Shown here: positions 17,926-25,415 of the stretch, one piece after another
Position numbering within the stretch: the first letter of the stretch is position 1
How the letters are laid out: each line of letters opens with the position of its first letter
Origin: a virus
Virus record (IMG/VR): IMGVR_UViG_3300022885_000003
Location: 50,739-114,738 of that record
Direction: 5' to 3' (one strand)
DNA length: 64,000 nt
Position numbers and translations under genes: made by a program
The notes under the pieces: generated by a model
Database searches by the model: none
What the model saw: only the letters and a program-made list of their open reading frames with translations
What the model was told of the DNA's origin: nothing

Positions 17926-18208
17926 TAATCCAGATCATTTGGGTCGCAAACATCGTATATTTATGAATCCAAGCGTGACTGGTAAAGCAAGTGTTTGCAC
18001 ATGGGATCTAACATTTACTTTCAGAACACGTGAGCAATGCACTTCATTTATAAATGAACTGTTAGAAACAAGTGATATCCCATGGAATGTTTCGTATGAA
18101 CAAAAAGACAACAATGTCCACGTTGTTGATATCGTTGAAATGTCATGGGCCAACAATTTGAAATATGTTGCGGAAATATTGCAACGAGTGGACCATAAAG
18201 GAGTATAA
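17918..18208 (+). CDS. Hypothetical protein, 96 aa
   Basis: A small alpha/beta protein (CTWDLTFTFRTREQCTSFINELL, then NVHVVDIVEMSW). Strand-helix order is ferredoxin-like, but it lacks the terminal module of the tagged family. It overlaps the gene before and abuts the dCMP deaminase gene after. Function unknown. Confidence 0.7.
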   Translation: MSDNPDHLGRKHRIFMNPSVTGKASVCTWDLTFTFRTREQCTSFINELLETSDIPWNVSYEQKDNNVHVVDIVEMSWANNLKYVAEILQRVDHKGV

Positions 18209-18712
18209 ATGGAAAATCATATAACATGGGATACATTTTTTATGTCACTTGTTTATCTAGTGGCTATGAAAAGTAAAGACCGTTCAACCCATGTTGGGTG
18301 CGTCGTGGTTGACAAAGAGAATACAGTAAGAAGCATTGGTTATAACGGCATGCCGCGTGGTGTAGATGATGATGTTGAAGATAGACACGCTCGCCCAAAG
18401 AAGTATTTGTATGCTGAACATGCTGAGAGAAATGCAATTTATAATTCTAGAAGTGATTTGCGTGGATGCTCTGCTTATGCCAACTTTCTGCCATGTGCCG
18501 ATTGTGCCCGAGGGCTCATTCAAGCAGGAATAAAAGAAGTTATTGTTCACGAAAATTTTAGCAATTCGTATCAATTAAATCAATTCGATGAATCTCATAA
18601 GGCTACTTTAGAAATGTTTGAAGAAGCTGGTGTTAAGGTCGTTGAATGGGATGGTGAAATTGTAACAGAAATTGCAGGATTTGTAGGCGGTAAGGTATTA
18701 CCATTAACCTAA
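18209..18712 (+). CDS. dCMP deaminase (deoxycytidylate deaminase)
   Basis: 167 residues. Zinc site: H71-A-E73 (AEHAERNAIYN), C96 and C99 (LPCADCARGLI). HVGCVVVDKEN near the N-terminus is the typical substrate-binding start. It converts dCMP to dUMP, feeding dTTP synthesis. Length fits the T4 Cd and bacterial ComEB group. Shine-Dalgarno AAAGGAG. It lies directly after two small genes and is part of the nucleotide-metabolism segment. Confidence 0.93.
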   Translation: MENHITWDTFFMSLVYLVAMKSKDRSTHVGCVVVDKENTVRSIGYNGMPRGVDDDVEDRHARPKKYLYAEHAERNAIYNSRSDLRGCSAYANFLPCADCARGLIQAGIKEVIVHENFSNSYQLNQFDESHKATLEMFEEAGVKVVEWDGEIVTEIAGFVGGKVLPLT

Positions 18713-18754
18713 TATAAAAAGGTGTAAATATTAGGAATAAGGAGTGTTTTTATT

Positions 18755-19033
18755 ATGATGCCATTTTTAGATGTTAGTAAATTTTCAGATGCCGAGCTAG
18801 AGAAGAAAACGGGAGATCTTGCGAATCGTATCAGCATTGCGCAAAGAACAAATTCACAAGCATATCAACAATTATTACAAATGATGCAAATGTTGAATGA
18901 TGAGCGTTTGAATAGGTTTAATAAAAAACAGGGCGACGAAAATCCAAGAATGAAACCGGGACTCGTTATGACAACAGATGAAAATGTTGATGCAAAGAAA
19001 GAGGACGATGATGGTCTTATCAATATACAATAA
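18755..19033 (+). CDS. Conserved T4-like phage protein, 92 aa
   Basis: The N-terminal ~55 residues form a helical pair (SKFSDAELEKKTGDLANRI... AYQQLLQMMQMLNDER), followed by an acidic, disordered tail. The same layout is found in small proteins of other T4-like phages of aquatic bacteria; function unknown. A second ATG follows immediately (ATGATG). Confidence 0.72.
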   Translation: MMPFLDVSKFSDAELEKKTGDLANRISIAQRTNSQAYQQLLQMMQMLNDERLNRFNKKQGDENPRMKPGLVMTTDENVDAKKEDDDGLINIQ

Positions 19034-19045
19034 AGGAAAAAGAAT

Positions 19046-19309
19046 ATGTCAATACAAGTATTAGAAATCACTAATCCAACAGACTCAGGTACTGTTATGG
19101 CCAAAATTGATAAACGATATCAAGCAGATATTAATTCTCAATTAATAAAACAAATGGCATTCGGGAATGGTGATAAGACAGCTAATTATAAATTTGATCA
19201 AGACTTTAATACATTTTCGTTATTTGGTTGTTGGTTCAAAAATATCGACTATACCAACCAGGATCATATCCAAGTAGAAATTCAATATGATAATTCAATC
19301 GTAAAATAA
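19046..19309 (+). CDS. Hypothetical protein, 87 aa
   Basis: Predicted mostly beta (IQVLEITNPTDSGTVMAKID, DHIQVEIQYDNSIVK). No known motif. Shine-Dalgarno AAAGGAAAAAG. It lies within a tight series of small plus-strand genes. Confidence 0.65.
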   Translation: MSIQVLEITNPTDSGTVMAKIDKRYQADINSQLIKQMAFGNGDKTANYKFDQDFNTFSLFGCWFKNIDYTNQDHIQVEIQYDNSIVK

Positions 19310-19324
19310 AAAGGAAATAAAACA

Positions 19325-19681
19325 ATGGGTGGCAAATCATCAGGAACAACGTATACATCAAGTGGTGAACGACGTAATGTCGCAAGGAAGACATTAAATA
19401 TGATGCGTAAGGAACGTAAAACAAATCCAAGTATGCGATCATTAATTGCAAAAAGAGCTTATCGTGATGAAATTATGAATAGGCAAGGAAACAAGGAGCT
19501 CAAAGATAAGATCATTCTTAAAGAGAAACTTGAAAATACCGCATTGCAGTTGTATGAAACATATAAATCAGCAGGTATTACATGGAGCGCGTGTATGCAA
19601 GCCGCAAAAACGGACTGGGTATCAGAATTGCATCATAAATGGTCACAAACATTAGCTCGTTCAAAAGATAGTAAAAAATAA
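19325..19681 (+). CDS. Basic hypothetical protein, 118 aa
   Basis: Strongly basic, with helices rich in K and R (RRNVARKTLNMMRKERKTN, KDKIILKEKLENTALQLYETY) and a basic tail (RSKDSKK). It may bind nucleic acid, but this is inference from charge alone. Last gene before a 195-nt non-coding gap. Confidence 0.68.
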   Translation: MGGKSSGTTYTSSGERRNVARKTLNMMRKERKTNPSMRSLIAKRAYRDEIMNRQGNKELKDKIILKEKLENTALQLYETYKSAGITWSACMQAAKTDWVSELHHKWSQTLARSKDSKK

Positions 19682-19720
19682 TCATTTTATATGGTTATTC
19701 TTGGCTATAAAAACTGATAA

Positions 19721-19728
19721 GCTAAATA
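19721..19728 (+). promoter_or_regulatory. Late-type promoter variant GCTAAATA
   Basis: At the left of the structured gap. It is 148 nt from the next start codon, unusually far, so a transcript from it would include all the hairpins. Confidence 0.35.
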
Positions 19729-19787
19729 TTATTGTTGAAAGGATGTACTAATAACAATAGGCTGCTCACATCTTTTCGATAATTTAA

Positions 19788-19803
19788 ATACCGGCGCCGG
19801 TAT
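19788..19803. repeat. Perfect 16-bp GC-rich palindrome
   Basis: ATACCGGCGCCGGTAT reads the same on both strands, in very AT-rich flanks. With no loop it is more like a dimer-binding operator site than a hairpin. Confidence 0.6.
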
Positions 19804-19841
19804 ATTAATTTCAAAGATAAATGAAAGATATAAAATATATC

Positions 19842-19871
19842 TTGAAATTTGTTGTACTCATTAGTTATAAT
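19842..19871 (+). promoter_or_regulatory. Sigma70-like promoter, possibly leaderless
   Basis: TTGAAA (19842-19847), 18-nt spacer, TATAAT (19866-19871). The ATG at 19877 is 5 nt further on and has no Shine-Dalgarno. Confidence 0.5.
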
Positions 19872-19876
19872 TAACT

Positions 19877-20437
19877 ATGACTGAAAATTCAAATAAAATT
19901 GATCTCCAAAATAGAACACGTGATAAGTTTGGTAATATCACTCTGAAACCAGATTCTGGCTGCGAGTTATTATTACATGGAAAAGATATAACTTCCTTTA
20001 TGTTTAATGACGACCCGGAGGTTCATCTCTATAATAAATATATCAAAATTTTATCCGGGTTAGATGACGATGATACGCCATTGTCCATATATAAAGAGCC
20101 GACCGTTACAATTGAAGAATTTGATTCTGAAATACAAAAAAATTGGCTAACACCAGAACCATTCACATCAGCTAATATTGAAGAATTGTTACTTGAATTA
20201 TGCAAAACAGATGAAGAACGCGATCGTGTCAAGGATGAAATGATTTTATTTAGACATTATGAGTTAGAACAAATGTTGCGTTGTTTATTATGGCTCGTGT
20301 CGATAATGCGGAAGAATGGTATTGTTTGGGGAGTTGGGCGTGGGTCATCTTGTGCGAGCTATTGTTTATATCTCTTGGGTATTCATAGAGTGAATTCTTT
20401 GCGTTATAATTTAAATTTTAGAGAATTTCTCAAATGA
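19877..20437 (+). CDS. Orphan DNA polymerase III alpha-like fragment
   Basis: 186 residues. The last ~45 residues (IVWGVGRGSSCASYCLYL, then LGIHRVNSLRYNLNFREFLK) closely match the GxGRGSxxGSxVxYxLGIT...F(E)RFL block of bacterial DnaE. There it forms part of the palm. The following catalytic PDIDxD aspartates and the rest of a >1000-residue polymerase are missing, and no PHP domain is seen. It cannot polymerise DNA alone. It might mimic polymerase and bind a host or phage replisome partner. The upstream ~140 residues are acidic and unrecognised. No Shine-Dalgarno. Confidence 0.78.
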   Translation: MTENSNKIDLQNRTRDKFGNITLKPDSGCELLLHGKDITSFMFNDDPEVHLYNKYIKILSGLDDDDTPLSIYKEPTVTIEEFDSEIQKNWLTPEPFTSANIEELLLELCKTDEERDRVKDEMILFRHYELEQMLRCLLWLVSIMRKNGIVWGVGRGSSCASYCLYLLGIHRVNSLRYNLNFREFLK

Positions 20438-20451
20438 CAGGTTTTTTAAAG

Positions 20452-20459
20452 TATAAATA
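20452..20459 (+). promoter_or_regulatory. T4 late promoter, exact consensus TATAAATA
   Basis: Exact match to the T4 late box, 35 nt before the gene at 20495. Confidence 0.7.
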
Positions 20460-20494
20460 AAACTATACAGATTAGCCAAGGAGTTAATATAACA

Positions 20495-20944
20495 ATGTCA
20501 CTAGTGAGAACATCAAAAGGCACGCTAATTGATATGGCGGCTTTAGCAACAAAGAATAAAAAAATTGTAGCAGTTTCTGGAGGCGGCGTTTCGATGAACG
20601 CCCAAGGGGATATTCTCGGAAAAGGCGGTAAGGTTATAAGGTCACGTAAAGACCTAGAAGCTGCATACGCTGCCTATACTGAGGCTAATCCACAGGGAGC
20701 AACACAAGTCAATATTCGATCTAAGAATATCACCCCAGATAAATTTAAAAATCGTCGAGCACCAACTGAAGAAAACGAAAAAGTGGTTCTCGAATTGGAT
20801 GATGTTACAAATATGCTAAATGGTAAAGTGCCTGAATCACCCAAACCAGAAGAACCAATTGAAGATAATGATTCTGAAGACGAAAGTAGAGACGAGGAAA
20901 TTGCTAAAAAGTCCCGAAAGCGTAAGACCGTGGAGGAGGAATAA
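20495..20944 (+). CDS. Putative late virion protein, 149 aa
   Basis: N-terminal ~75 residues (SLVRTSKGTLIDMAALATKN..., GGVSMNAQGDILGKGG) resemble a small conserved protein of T4-like phages of aquatic bacteria. The C-terminal half is disordered and highly charged (acidic PEEPIEDNDSEDES then basic KKSRKRK). An exact late promoter points to a role in the virion or assembly. The stop overlaps the next start. Confidence 0.72.
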   Translation: MSLVRTSKGTLIDMAALATKNKKIVAVSGGGVSMNAQGDILGKGGKVIRSRKDLEAAYAAYTEANPQGATQVNIRSKNITPDKFKNRRAPTEENEKVVLELDDVTNMLNGKVPESPKPEEPIEDNDSEDESRDEEIAKKSRKRKTVEEE

Positions 20945-21360
20945 TGAACGCATTGTTGGAATTTGATAATGTGGAAAACAAAAAATGTATTTATAATAGT
21001 CTAAATTCAGACCTTGACGGTACTCTCCAAACAAAGGCATGCCAATTCTACGACGATCTATTTAATATTATGCACAATGTTGAAGAAATAATAAACGACG
21101 ATGAATTTGTTCACCTAGTTCTTCCAATTGCCAAATATGTGATAAGCAATTATGACATTACTAATATTCAAGATTCTGCATTAAAATTAAGCAACTATCT
21201 AAGCCAATTTCTTATATATAAAAATGGATCGAGACATTATGTGGTACCATGTGAAATTATAAAGAATTATCCTGGTAACAAACATATGAAAGATATCGAT
21301 GTCATGATTGTTCTCGCATGTGATTTTATAAATTATTTCCAAGATAGAAAGGGTTATTAA
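20944..21360 (+). CDS. Hypothetical protein, 138 aa
   Basis: Mostly helical (ALLEFDNVENKKCIYNSLN, DEFVHLVLPIAKYVISNYD, DVMIVLACDFINYFQ). The ATG overlaps the stop of the gene before it and has a GAGGAGG site, so translation is coupled. Not recognised. Confidence 0.72.
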   Translation: MNALLEFDNVENKKCIYNSLNSDLDGTLQTKACQFYDDLFNIMHNVEEIINDDEFVHLVLPIAKYVISNYDITNIQDSALKLSNYLSQFLIYKNGSRHYVVPCEIIKNYPGNKHMKDIDVMIVLACDFINYFQDRKGY

Positions 21361-21362
21361 GA

Positions 21363-21695
21363 ATGTCCGAAATGAAAGAACCTTATGTTCACACAATCAC
21401 CGGTGATGTACAACCATTGAAAGATGGAGTTTTAGTTACTGATATGGAATATGGTGAACAAAAAACTGGTCGCGGTATTATTATACTACATGACGATGGT
21501 AAAGATGCAGGAATTCGCCCACGTTGGTGTACTGTATACAGTGTTGGGTCTGAAGTTGATTATGTAAAGAAGGGTGAGCGCATCCTTGTTGCTCATGCCC
21601 GTTGGACGCGCGGAGTTAAAATTAAAGCTGGTACACCTGAAGAAAAAGTAATTCGAATGGTTGATACTGACGAGATTTTGTTAGTTCAAGAATGA
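21363..21695 (+). CDS. GroES/gp31-like co-chaperonin
   Basis: 110 residues with the GroES beta-barrel pattern: VQPLKDGVLVTDMEYGEQKTG, a mobile-loop-like stretch (GRGIIILHDDGKDAGIRPR), WCTVYSVGSEV, GERILVAHARWTRGVKI and a final IRMVDTDEILLVQ. T4 gp31 and cyanophage CocO replace host GroES and enlarge the GroEL cage so the large capsid protein can fold. This one is likely to do the same. It is a little longer than GroES, as are other phage forms. It starts 3 nt after the previous gene. Confidence 0.87.
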   Translation: MSEMKEPYVHTITGDVQPLKDGVLVTDMEYGEQKTGRGIIILHDDGKDAGIRPRWCTVYSVGSEVDYVKKGERILVAHARWTRGVKIKAGTPEEKVIRMVDTDEILLVQE

Positions 21696-21696
21696 T

Positions 21697-21957
21697 ATGT
21701 TTATCCATAGTTCACCCTCATCGGATGATCCATATGGTCTGTACAATTACCAAATTTTAATAAGAGATCATTATCCGAACGAAGTCGTCAATTGGGTCAA
21801 TAATAAAAATATCACCAAATGGCTTTCAGTTAATTTAATGATAGAAGATTATGGCTATTCATGGATTGAAGAAACTTCTCAAGTTTCATTAGTAATTATG
21901 TTTAGTTTTCATGGTGATTATGTTCAATTCCTAAAAACATTCATATTATGTAAGTGA
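21697..21957 (+). CDS. Probable diverged member of the tagged family, 86 aa
   Basis: Shows the family order: strand (NYQILIRD), helix (NEVVNWVNNKNITKW), strands, then LVIMFSFHGDYVQFLKTFIL, which aligns with the (F)xFxxEDAxxFKLTW module with only partial residue identity. It has no Shine-Dalgarno and sits directly after the co-chaperonin gene and before another tagged gene. Membership is inference. Confidence 0.65.
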   Translation: MFIHSSPSSDDPYGLYNYQILIRDHYPNEVVNWVNNKNITKWLSVNLMIEDYGYSWIEETSQVSLVIMFSFHGDYVQFLKTFILCK

Positions 21958-21962
21958 CTTTC

Positions 21963-22373
21963 ATGGACCAATATAAACAGAGAGTAATCAAGTTTGTTAT
22001 TAATTGTTTAACCGGTTCAATCACAACCGTATTTGTTTTATCTATATATTGCTTACTAATTTGTATTATGGTGTTAATAGCTATTAATGAATCAATAAAA
22101 TACATCATTGACAAAATATACAAATATCAAGAAGATATAATGTATGATTACAATTTTAGAATAGATGAATTTAGAACATGGTCTAAAGGACAAATACCTT
22201 GGTATGCTTGGTATCACCGTAAGCAGCGTGTATACTATGATGAAGAAATGGATGTATTTTTTCCATTAAATGATTTTTTATCAAATGATATTGGTGGGTG
22301 CTATATAACAACCAGTTATAAACTATATTTTTTACGAAAATCAGATCAAGTGTTATACAAATTGAGTTTCTAA
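21963..22373 (+). CDS. Membrane-anchored tagged protein, 136 aa
   Basis: One or two hydrophobic segments (residues ~10-45, SITTVFVLSIYCLLICIMVL) place the N-terminus in the membrane. The C-terminal half ends in the module YKLYFLRKSDQVLYKLSF. It therefore links the family module to a membrane anchor. I chose ATG 21963 over the in-frame GTG at 21954, which overlaps the previous stop. Function unknown. Confidence 0.75.
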   Translation: MDQYKQRVIKFVINCLTGSITTVFVLSIYCLLICIMVLIAINESIKYIIDKIYKYQEDIMYDYNFRIDEFRTWSKGQIPWYAWYHRKQRVYYDEEMDVFFPLNDFLSNDIGGCYITTSYKLYFLRKSDQVLYKLSF

Positions 22374-22374
22374 A

Positions 22375-22404
22375 TTGACTTATTATGACAATAATTGTTA
22401 TAAT
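22375..22404 (+). promoter_or_regulatory. Sigma70-like promoter
   Basis: TTGACT (22375-22380), 18-nt spacer, TATAAT (22399-22404), 24 nt before the start at 22429. Confidence 0.6.
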
Positions 22405-22428
22405 GATGTATAATTATGGAGATACTAA

Positions 22429-23247
22429 ATGATAACCAATGAAGCAACTAGTATTCGTCGTTCCATGCATCTGAACGTAACGGATATGAAATTCCTATCC
22501 GAAAAAGAACGACTTGTATTTTTAGAAAACAAGTTTATTATAGACATGGAAGATAACAAAGCATCAGAATCACCCATCGAAGAATTCTTTTCAACGATGC
22601 GTGACTCATGTAAGCATTTCTATCATGTAAGTTCTCCCGAGAAGAAAAATGACAGACTTGTTTATTACATTTATTTCTCTTCTAAAGATGATGTGCAGCG
22701 GATACATTCAAAAATATTAAAACCCATGGGGAAAGAGTTGAGTGAAAATGATATAATATTCTTGGATAATGAAACTAAAAGGAATATGTTGAATAATAAA
22801 TTTGCTCTAACTACATTAGAAGACGATGAATCTGATGAGATTGAGTGTCTAAAGCAGATTAGAGCAAAATATAAACACTATTTTTACATTGGTGCCACGG
22901 TTATAAGCAATGATAATAATTATGTAACACGACATATATATTTTGAAAATGCAAAGGATGCAGAAAAAATCAAATCAGAATATTTATCACCAACCAAAGA
23001 ACTCGTAACATCAGATTTAGAATGCCTGCGTGATGATATCAAATCTAAACTTTTGCAAAATAAATTCATTGTGCGAACAAATGAAGAAAAAAGAGATGCT
23101 ATCTTTGAAAATTATAAATCATGGCTTCGAGAAAATTGTGAAAGCTTTTTCTACTTGGGTGATAAGAAATATGATAAAGGTGATTCAGTATTCTATATCT
23201 ATTTTGAAGACCAAGAAGAAGCAAAATTATTTAAACTAACGTTTTAA
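22429..23247 (+). CDS. Three-fold repeat protein of the tagged family, 272 aa
   Basis: Three homologous units of ~80 residues. Each begins with (N)KF(I/A)(I/V/L)xxxEE and passes through a C/Y-H/E-F(Y/F)Y(H/I/L) segment. The units then end with YIYFSSKDDVQRIHSKIL, HIYFENAKDAEKIKSEYL and YIYFEDQEEAKLFKLTF. Only the last, truly C-terminal copy has the FKL sequence; the internal two keep the strand and helix but lose it. This shows that the module is a folded domain and that the FKL(T)(W/F) end is kept only at a free C-terminus. Own promoter and GGAG site. It precedes the clamp loader gene by 10 nt. Function unknown. Confidence 0.85.
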   Translation: MITNEATSIRRSMHLNVTDMKFLSEKERLVFLENKFIIDMEDNKASESPIEEFFSTMRDSCKHFYHVSSPEKKNDRLVYYIYFSSKDDVQRIHSKILKPMGKELSENDIIFLDNETKRNMLNNKFALTTLEDDESDEIECLKQIRAKYKHYFYIGATVISNDNNYVTRHIYFENAKDAEKIKSEYLSPTKELVTSDLECLRDDIKSKLLQNKFIVRTNEEKRDAIFENYKSWLRENCESFFYLGDKKYDKGDSVFYIYFEDQEEAKLFKLTF

Positions 23248-23257
23248 GGAAAACCAT

Positions 23258-24196
23258 ATGGAAAACAAATTATGGGTTGAAAAATATAGGCCCGTTGAAT
23301 TAGAAGATTATGTTGTAAGGGATAATGGTTTAAAGGAAGCAATTAAAAGTTGGATTGATAATAAATCTTTGCCAGGAAATATGCTTTTTAGCGGGCATTC
23401 AGGTACCGGTAAAACAACTCTAGCTAAACTAATCCTAAAACAGCTTGGGGTACCGAAAGCAGATATATTAACAATTAACGGATCTAACGAAGGTCGGAAG
23501 ATTGATGTATTGCGTGATAAAATTGAGGGGTTTTGTTCAACTTATTCTTTATCAGGTGGTATGAAGTATGTCTTAATAGATGAGGCTGATTACTTGAATA
23601 AAGAATCAGTTCAGCCAGCATTGCGGCACGTTATTGAAAGATATGAGGATAATATCCGATTCATATTCACATGTAATCACCCAAACAAAATCATGCCTGC
23701 TCTACATTCCAGACTACAGGAAATTACATTCAAAGAACTTGATAAGGAAGAATTTTTAAGCCGCGCATTACAAATTTTACTGGATGAAGAAATTCAGTTT
23801 GAACCAGATGACGTTGTTGAAATTTCAGAACTGACCTATCCAGATTTAAGGAAGTTTATTAATGTTCTACAACAGAATACACGCGCGGGCACATTACATT
23901 ATGTTAAGGATGAGTTATCTACAACAAAAGATTATCTACTAGAAATGCTACCTCTAATTGCTGATGGCAAACTTACAGAAGCGAGGCTATTGGTTTGTTC
24001 TCAAGCATCAGAGGATGAATATGATGATATCTACGAATTCTTGTATAAAAATCCTGAGATATGGGGTGAAGGTGAAGATTCAATTTGCCAAGCTTTAATT
24101 ATTATCGATAAATATTTGTATAGAGATGCCATTGTTGGTAAGAGGGAAATTAATTTAGCGGCTTGTTTTGCGGAATTAAGAACACTTTTGATGTAA
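23258..24196 (+). CDS. 44: Sliding clamp loader AAA+ subunit (T4 gp44-like)
   Basis: 312 residues. WVEKYRPVELEDYV start, Walker A FSGHSGTGKTT (K52), Walker B YVLIDEADYL (D108, E109), sensor-1 region FIFTCNHPNKI and a HSR arginine-finger-like motif (LHSRLQ). A helical collar domain follows. It corresponds to T4 gp44 and the RFC small subunits, which load the ring clamp onto primed DNA with ATP. No clamp (gp45) or gp62 gene is recognised in this window, although the next gene sits where gp62 would be in T4. Shine-Dalgarno AAGGAAAA. Confidence 0.94.
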   Translation: MENKLWVEKYRPVELEDYVVRDNGLKEAIKSWIDNKSLPGNMLFSGHSGTGKTTLAKLILKQLGVPKADILTINGSNEGRKIDVLRDKIEGFCSTYSLSGGMKYVLIDEADYLNKESVQPALRHVIERYEDNIRFIFTCNHPNKIMPALHSRLQEITFKELDKEEFLSRALQILLDEEIQFEPDDVVEISELTYPDLRKFINVLQQNTRAGTLHYVKDELSTTKDYLLEMLPLIADGKLTEARLLVCSQASEDEYDDIYEFLYKNPEIWGEGEDSICQALIIIDKYLYRDAIVGKREINLAACFAELRTLLM

Positions 24197-24280
24197 AGAA
24201 ATATTCAATAATCTCGATGATGTCATCAAGGTAACACACCGGCGAACGTTAAGAACGTTTGTGAATAATAAGGAAAAGAA

Positions 24281-24745
24281 ATGGGAAAATTTAATAATCT
24301 ACGCAATCGGCCATTTATGATGATATCTTTAGTGTACCGACCTAAGGATGGTATCAATACTAGTGTAAAGGGGTGGCAGGAACAGCCACGATCAATGCAA
24401 GTAATTGAAAAAGCAGATTTCTATGATCGAGTAAATGATAAGCATTTTTCAAAATATTCAGTTATTATCGATTTATTTCACGGTGAAGTATTATCGCATA
24501 GAATACCGGAGAAAACAAATCAAGAAGTATTTGATTATTTTACCAATAAATATCGTGATCAAATTAATGAATCGGTTGGTTTGTTTATGAAAAAAATGAG
24601 GGATTCTGGGCGAAAGGACTTGATATTAAAAGAAATGAATAATTTCATTGAGCGATTCAAAGACGTTAGCGGTAACGAAGATCCTACAGATAAACTTGTG
24701 TTAGAAGAAAAAGGATTGGGTGATGCAAAAATTACTATTGACTGA
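24281..24745 (+). CDS. Conserved hypothetical protein next to the clamp loader, 154 aa
   Basis: N-terminal part (RPFMMISLVYRPKDGINTSVKG) and a middle FYDRVNDKHFSKYSVIIDL are followed by long charged helices. Its position after gp44 suggests a replication role, as gp62 occupies this place in T4, but I see no convincing sequence likeness to gp62. Shine-Dalgarno AAGGAAAAG. The 3' end overlaps the HAD gene by 23 nt. Confidence 0.7.
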   Translation: MGKFNNLRNRPFMMISLVYRPKDGINTSVKGWQEQPRSMQVIEKADFYDRVNDKHFSKYSVIIDLFHGEVLSHRIPEKTNQEVFDYFTNKYRDQINESVGLFMKKMRDSGRKDLILKEMNNFIERFKDVSGNEDPTDKLVLEEKGLGDAKITID

Positions 24746-25301
24746 TATTGATGAAACTTGCCTAAAGTGGATTGACCCATTCTTTGAATGGGTGGTAAAC
24801 GAAGTTGGCATTGCCCACAAACGGGATCCTAAAGTTTGGGATTTCAAAGATGCTCTAGGTTGTCATACCTCAGATGAATCAGATGCCATTATTAGATGGT
24901 TTAATAATACGCCACATTTTGGACGACTTGAACCATACCCCCATGCAGTTGAAGTAATTAATAAATTGCATGATGAAGGTTGGAAATTTATTGGTATTTC
25001 AACATGTAGTTCGTCTGAAACCACAAAGAGCCTAAGAGAGGAAAACATTAGAAGAGTATTTGGTGACGTATTTTTAGAAGTTCATTGCATTGAGCATCAA
25101 ATCGGTAAAGAATCAATACTACAAGAGTTTCCGGGTACTTGGTGGGTTGAAGATAACACAAATTGGGCAGAGATTTCATTAAAATATGACCATAAGCCAA
25201 TTCTCATAACACAACCATATAACGAGGATTTTAACCACCCTGAGATACCAAAGGTAGCAGACTGGCGGGAAGTTTACGATATTATCAATCAAAGTAATTG
25301 A
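24723..25301 (+). CDS. HAD-superfamily 5'-nucleotidase-like phosphatase, 192 aa
   Basis: Motif I LLTDIDETCL (D8 nucleophile, D10), motif II in ISTCSSSE, and motif III/IV GTWWVEDNTNWAEI. The layout fits the 5'(3')-deoxyribonucleotidase (NT5C) and phage HAD phosphatase group. It probably dephosphorylates nucleotides. I chose ATG 24723; a GTG precedes it directly. It overlaps the end of the previous gene, so translation is probably coupled. Confidence 0.82.
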   Translation: MQKLLLTDIDETCLKWIDPFFEWVVNEVGIAHKRDPKVWDFKDALGCHTSDESDAIIRWFNNTPHFGRLEPYPHAVEVINKLHDEGWKFIGISTCSSSETTKSLREENIRRVFGDVFLEVHCIEHQIGKESILQEFPGTWWVEDNTNWAEISLKYDHKPILITQPYNEDFNHPEIPKVADWREVYDIINQSN

Positions 25302-25365
25302 CACTAAGTATATTTATACTAGCAGAATTCAATTAAAACATAAGTTAAAGTTATTGAAACCAACC

Positions 25366-25373
25366 GATAAATA
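25366..25373 (+). promoter_or_regulatory. T4-type late promoter box GATAAATA
   Basis: 42 nt before the phoH-like start. Confidence 0.5.
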
Positions 25374-25375
25374 TT

Positions 25376-25415
25376 CATAGCAGCCTATATTTAAAACCCC
25401 TTGAAGGAGGCTATG
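25376..25415 (+). promoter_or_regulatory. Possible hairpin hiding the phoH ribosome-binding site
   Basis: CATAGC (25376-25381) can pair with GCTATG (25410-25415), and CCT (25384-25386) with AGG (25405-25407). The stem would cover the AAGGAGG site and the first ATG of the ATGATG start. Confidence 0.4.

Larger units (their letters stand above)
19682..19876 (+). other. Structured non-coding gap (195 nt)
   Basis: No gene is visible. It holds a late-type box GCTAAATA (19721-19728), a 10-bp imperfect stem (19737-19746 with 19768-19777, one G-U pair), a 16-bp GC-rich palindrome (19788-19803), an A/T stem with one bulge (19807-19819 with 19838-19849), and a promoter-like -10 box just before the next gene. 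It may be a leader or a small RNA. Confidence 0.5.

Noticed and set aside
19682-19876. A tRNA gene in the structured gap
   Set aside because: The stems do not form a cloverleaf, and no T-loop GTTCRA motif or acceptor stem is found. No tRNA was seen in the other gaps.
24281-24745. Clamp loader small subunit gp62 or RegA
   Set aside because: The position after gp44 fits gp62, but no characteristic sequence of gp62 or RegA could be recognised, so it was left as hypothetical.
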